A stretch of DNA of 18,755 nucleotides from Boseongicola sp. SB0675_bin_26 (GTDB lineage: Bacteria; Pseudomonadota; Alphaproteobacteria; Rhodobacterales; Rhodobacteraceae), in contig VYCX01000291.1 in the NCBI GenBank assembly GCA_009843725.1, forward strand, positions 1 through 18,755. Reading direction: 5' to 3'. Every line of letters starts with the position of its first letter. Position 1 is the first letter of the stretch. Below are positions 15,594-18,755 of this stretch, piece after piece. Under the pieces are notes generated by a model. That model was not told the origin of the DNA. It did no database searches and saw only the letters and a list, made by a program, of their open reading frames with translations. The position numbers and the translations under genes are program-made.

Positions 15594-16058
15594 ATGCGCT
15601 GCCCGTTTTGCGGAAGTACAGACACGCAGGTCAAGGACTCCCGTCCGGCAGAAGATCATGTGGTGATCCGAAGACGACGGTTCTGCCCGGCATGCGGCGG
15701 ACGGTTCACGACTTATGAACGTGTTCAGCTGCGCGATCTCGTGGTCATCAAGTCGAGCGGCAAGCGGGAGAACTTCGACCGCGACAAGCTGGAGCGCTCC
15801 ATTCGCATCGCCATGCAGAAGCGCCCGATCGAACCGGATCGAATCGACCAGATGATCAGTGGCATCGTCCGCAGGCTGGAAAGCATGGGCGAGACGGACG
15901 TTCCTTCGACGACCATTGGCGAGATCGTGATGGAGAGCCTGGATCGGATCGACACGGTGGCCTATGTGCGATTTGCAAGCGTTTACAAGAATTTCCAGGC
16001 CGCAGATGATTTTGACAAGTTCGTGAGCGAGCTTCGGCCCGCCCAAAGGAACGAGTGA
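15594..16058 (+). CDS. nrdR: Transcriptional repressor NrdR
   Basis: NrdR represses ribonucleotide reductase genes in response to ATP/dATP, balancing the dNTP supply. The 154-residue protein has the standard length. The N-terminal zinc ribbon is [15 protein letters not shown] with Cys3 and Cys6, and [14 protein letters not shown] with Cys31 and Cys34. The following ATP-cone domain (about residues 49-139) contains [39 protein letters not shown] and [19 protein letters not shown] at 15581-15586 precedes the ATG by seven bases. The TGA overlaps the GTG start of ribD as GTGA, so the genes are coupled. The nrdR-ribD pairing is widespread in bacteria. No clear NrdR box is visible in the window, though CTATAGTG near 15534 is weakly similar to part of one. 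Confidence 0.98.
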   Translation: MRCPFCGSTDTQVKDSRPAEDHVVIRRRRFCPACGGRFTTYERVQLRDLVVIKSSGKRENFDRDKLERSIRIAMQKRPIEPDRIDQMISGIVRRLESMGETDVPSTTIGEIVMESLDRIDTVAYVRFASVYKNFQAADDFDKFVSELRPAQRNE

Positions 16059-17158
16059 CCGCGGCCGACGCTCGCCACATGGCGCATGCGCTGACGCTCG
16101 GGCGTCGCGGGCTTGGGCGCGTGTGGCCAAACCCGGCGGTGGGGTGCGTGATCGTATTGGACGGTCGCGTAATCGGGCGTGGATGGACCGGTGATCGTGG
16201 CACGCCACATGCGGAGACGCGTGCATTGGCGCAGGCGGGGCATGCCGCCAACGGAGGGACGGCGTATGTTTCGTTGGAACCCTGCGCCCACCAAGGCAGA
16301 ACGCCGCCCTGTGCAGATGCGCTGGTCGAGGCTGGCCTGACCCGCGTGGTCGTTCCAATGGAGGACCCGGACGGCAGGGTGGCGGGGCGCGGCATCGAGC
16401 GCCTTCGCGGAGCCGGAATCACCGTGGACGTCGGTCTCTTGGCGGGTGCTGCGCGTGAAGCCCACGCAGGATTCCTGATGCGGGTTGCGAAGGGTCGCCC
16501 GTTTGTCACGTTGAAGCTGGCAGTGACCCTTGACGGGCGGATCGCGACAGCGGCGGGCGAAAGCCGGTGGATCACGGGCAAGGAGGCCCGTCGCGTCTCC
16601 CATGCACTGCGAATGTCCCATGACGCGGTAATGGTCGGTGCGGGAACCGTCAGAATCGACGACCCGAAATTGACGGTTCGTGGCATGGGCGCTGTTCGCC
16701 AGCCGGTCCGGATCGTCGTGAGCGGAAACCAGGCCCTCTCCGCCCGGTGCCGGCTCACTGAGAGGCTTGAAGAGGCGGGGCCGGTCTGGCTGGCTCACGG
16801 GCAGGAAAAGGGCGAGGACGCGGCGCAGTGGAGGTTGGCGGGTGCAGATCTCCTGCCAGTTCCGGTGTCCGAGGGGCAGGTCGACATTGCAAGCCTGATG
16901 CAGAAACTGGGAGCGCGCGGCCTGACACGGGTCTTGTGCGAAGGTGGCGGGACGCTTGCGGCCTCGCTCCTGTCAGCAGGGCTGGTTGATCAGCTTGTGG
17001 TCTTTTCGGCGGGCAAGGTCCTTGGGGCGGAGGGCAAGCCGTCGATTGGCGCTGTCGGCGTCAGTCAACTTTCTGAAGCTCCGGAATTCGAGTTCATGGA
17101 ACAACGTCGGTTCGGGACGGACATCATGCATGTCTGGCGGCGCGGCAATGCAGATTGA
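16055..17158 (+). CDS. ribD: Bifunctional riboflavin deaminase/reductase RibD
   Basis: RibD carries out two early steps of riboflavin synthesis: deamination of the pyrimidine product of GTP cyclohydrolase II, then NADPH-dependent reduction of the ribose side chain. The 367-residue protein has both domains. The N-terminal deaminase binds zinc through His52 with catalytic Glu54 (PHAETRAL), and Cys77 and Cys86 ([12 protein letters not shown]); [11 protein letters not shown] is typical. The C-terminal reductase starts near residue 148 ([18 protein letters not shown]) and includes [29 protein letters not shown] and [20 protein letters not shown]. The GTG start overlaps the nrdR stop; no better downstream start keeps the N-terminal deaminase motifs. 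Its usual partner ribE follows only after 610 bases. Confidence 0.97.
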   Translation: MTAADARHMAHALTLGRRGLGRVWPNPAVGCVIVLDGRVIGRGWTGDRGTPHAETRALAQAGHAANGGTAYVSLEPCAHQGRTPPCADALVEAGLTRVVVPMEDPDGRVAGRGIERLRGAGITVDVGLLAGAAREAHAGFLMRVAKGRPFVTLKLAVTLDGRIATAAGESRWITGKEARRVSHALRMSHDAVMVGAGTVRIDDPKLTVRGMGAVRQPVRIVVSGNQALSARCRLTERLEEAGPVWLAHGQEKGEDAAQWRLAGADLLPVPVSEGQVDIASLMQKLGARGLTRVLCEGGGTLAASLLSAGLVDQLVVFSAGKVLGAEGKPSIGAVGVSQLSEAPEFEFMEQRRFGTDIMHVWRRGNAD

Positions 17159-17768
17159 ATCGGCTCTTCGCGAGTGTTCCGAACGATCGCGCGACCGCAC
17201 CCGGTCATGAACCCGTTTTGAGGCCTTGCAGTTCTTCTGCGTGAAAAGGTCGAAACGAAGGCGAATGGCGGATGTCGGACACAGGGCCCTTCTTCGACCG
17301 AGGCAAGTGAACCGCAACAGAAAGCTCTTGCGTCGCAAATTCTCCCCGCCGCCGAATTCGGAATCCATTGCGGGCGCAGCAACATTGACGTCACTTCGGG
17401 CCGTGCTCAGGACGACGTCTTGCTCGCATTGGATGAACGGGAAGAGGTGTTCGTCGAATTGCAGGACGCAGACAGGGCACGTCCGCGACTTCAATGCTTC
17501 GAACTGCCGCGAGCTTGGAGCCTGCCATGACCTCAACGGCCTCCTGCAGGGCAAACTTGGGAGGCGCCGACGATCGAGTCGATGTCGATATGGCTCGTGA
17601 CCGCTTGGATGTCTTGGCTGATTGACTTGGTTGAGGTTGAGGTGCTTGTCGCAGTCAGTTAGGGCAGTGAAGCATGTTGGCGGACCGAGAGCCAAGGCGA
17701 CAGTGCCGGGATACTTGTGCAAGCGGCTCAACGGGCCTGCCTGAACCGATGAAGCGAAAGGCGAAGCG
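17159..17768. other. 610-base stretch without a recognisable gene between ribD and ribE
   Basis: One forward frame is free of stops from 17221 to 17527 and has coding-like codon use (many GNN codons; translated pieces include ILPAAEFGIHCG and DDVLLALDEREEVFVELQD). It has no ATG, GTG or TTG near its beginning and matches no family I know. It may be a decayed gene. Other frames on both strands are Arg/Ser-rich and look non-coding. I looked for the conserved features of an FMN riboswitch and did not find them. No tRNA or intrinsic terminator with a T-tract is visible. Confidence 0.45.
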
Positions 17769-18365
17769 ATGTTCACTGGCATTGTGACCGACATCGGCGA
17801 AATTCTTGGCGTCGAGCGCGCCGGTGTGCTCGATGTCAGGATTGGAACCTCCTACGAAGCCGGCAACCTCGATATCGGGGCATCGATTGCCTGTGACGGG
17901 GTTTGTCTGACCGTGACTGACTTGGGACGCGACCCGCACACGTGGTTTGCCGTGCAGGCAAGCGAGGAAACGCTCTCCAAGACGAACTTGGGCCAATGGG
18001 AACCAGGCCGGCGAATCAACCTGGAACGCGCCCTCAAGGTCGGTGACGAGATCGGAGGGCATATCGTTTCGGGGCACGTCGACGGAATCGCCATTGTCGG
18101 AGACATCCGGGAAGAGGGCGATTGCACGAGGGTGGTTCTTGACGCCCCGGATGAACTCGCCCGGTTCATCGCGCCCAAGGGGTCGGTTGCATTGAACGGC
18201 ACGTCATTGACGGTGAACCAAGTCGATGGCGCGCGCTTCGGCATGAATCTCATCCCTCACACCAAGGCTGTCACGACTTGGGGCGAGGCAAAGCCGGGCG
18301 ACAAGGTGAATCTCGAAATTGACACGCTTGCCCGCTACGTGGCGCGCCTTAACGAGGCAGCCTGA
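17769..18365 (+). CDS. ribE: Riboflavin synthase, alpha chain
   Basis: This enzyme joins two molecules of 6,7-dimethyl-8-ribityllumazine to give riboflavin and a pyrimidine that is recycled. The 198-residue protein has the two tandem lumazine-binding barrels of the family. Repeat one starts MFTGIVTDIGEI and includes IACDGVCLTVTDLG; repeat two starts near GGHIVSGHVDGIA and includes IAPKGSVALNGTSLTVNQVD, followed by IPHTKAVTTWGEAKPGDKVN and the C-terminal helix segment LEIDTLARYVARL. MFTGIV is the near-universal N-terminus and fixes the start at 17769. It is also called RibC in some bacteria. Expected neighbours ribBA and ribH are not in the window; about 390 bases after the stop contain no recognisable gene. 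Confidence 0.97.
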   Translation: MFTGIVTDIGEILGVERAGVLDVRIGTSYEAGNLDIGASIACDGVCLTVTDLGRDPHTWFAVQASEETLSKTNLGQWEPGRRINLERALKVGDEIGGHIVSGHVDGIAIVGDIREEGDCTRVVLDAPDELARFIAPKGSVALNGTSLTVNQVDGARFGMNLIPHTKAVTTWGEAKPGDKVNLEIDTLARYVARLNEAA

Positions 18366-18755
18366 GGCGCCCGCGATTCCATGCGGGCCCGCTTGATGTC
18401 CGGTTGCGGGCAGGAACACTGGCCATTCGCCATGGCAATCGCGCTCAAAGACGGCTGATTGGTTGCCGCAGGCTTGCCGCGAGCGTCTTTCCTTCCCGCT
18501 TCGATCGAACGTCCGGCCCGCCATTGTCCGGGGGTGCGCGCGTTCCGGAATTCTCTTGAACATCTGCGACGGAAAATGTCCGCACGTCTTTCGGACAAGT
18601 CGGGCGAAGCCGTGCATTGCCTGCCTCGACATTGCGATCAAGAGCTCCGCAGGGGTTTCCCGCTGCATCAGCATTTCCAGGAGTTCTGAGACGCGAGCTC
18701 CCGCCACAAGCTCGCGGCGCGCGGGGAGACAGCAGTGCCGTCAGTCGCTCAAAAT
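18366..18755. other. Stretch without a recognisable gene to the window end
   Basis: A small hairpin with arms GCCCGC/GCGGGC at 18369-18388 directly follows the ribE stop but has no T-tract, so termination is uncertain. A minus-strand frame starting near 18707 (MAGARVSELLEMLMQ...) is open but runs antisense through the end of ribE and resembles nothing I know. The start of a next gene may lie just beyond the edge. Confidence 0.4.
18369..18388 (+). terminator. Hairpin after ribE, weak terminator candidate
   Basis: A six-pair GC-only stem (GCCCGC/GCGGGC) with an eight-base loop starts four bases past the ribE stop codon. No run of T follows, so it may need Rho or act only as an mRNA 3'-end stabiliser. 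Confidence 0.3.

Noticed and set aside
17159..17768. FMN riboswitch before ribE
   Set aside because: The conserved GC-rich blocks and multi-stem layout of the RFN element were not found.
18204..18707. Minus-strand frame at the right edge overlapping the ribE end
   Set aside because: Its C-terminal half is antisense to ribE, and the N-terminal half has no recognised motif or ribosome site.

Overview
This window is a GC-rich bacterial chromosome segment, most likely from an alphaproteobacterium of the Rhodobacterales type. The evidence is the gene content and order (pcm-tolC, dnaG-rpoD, nrdR-ribD-ribE), a 666-residue housekeeping sigma factor with a long acidic insert, and GANTC (CcrM-type) sites clustered before rpoD. 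Most of it is core metabolism and information processing. The genus cannot be fixed from the sequence alone.

Layout. Positions 1-1330 are decayed mobile DNA around a tRNA. The end of an IS4-type transposase remnant (+) abuts tRNA-Cys(GCA) (-), followed by about 240 bases without a gene and then an IS1634-type transposase pseudogene (-) with a stop codon, frameshifts and an internal deletion. Positions 1332-3363 hold pcm (isoaspartyl methyltransferase family) and a TolC-family outer-membrane channel. Positions 3492-4486 hold an unknown basic protein and a YdjM-like membrane protein whose reading frames overlap as GTGA. Positions 4738-6364 (-) hold homoserine dehydrogenase and a small lipoprotein, divergent from a two-helix membrane protein at 6566-7060. 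Positions 7091-8080 (-) encode a zinc-independent NADPH:quinone reductase, divergent from a Glu/Leu/Phe/Val-type dehydrogenase (8224-9657), with an imperfect palindrome between them.

Positions 9821-13872 hold dnaG and rpoD, replication primase and principal sigma factor, separated by a 107-base leader with five GANTC sites and two inverted repeats. Positions 14085-15502 hold a short-chain dehydrogenase coupled by an ATGA overlap to a stand-alone RibD/DHFR-like reductase domain. Positions 15594-17158 hold nrdR coupled to ribD by a GTGA overlap. After a 610-base stretch without a recognisable gene comes ribE (riboflavin synthase alpha chain), then about 390 bases with no recognisable gene to the window end.

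Functionally, the window joins outer-membrane export, threonine/methionine branch amino-acid synthesis, amino-acid oxidation, the dnaG-rpoD block, and ribonucleotide reductase control linked to riboflavin synthesis. I found no CRISPR array, phage, toxin-antitoxin or defence system. The most unusual signals are the GANTC cluster before rpoD, the tRNA-Cys between two transposase remnants, the SDR/RibD-like pair, and the long gap splitting ribD from ribE.
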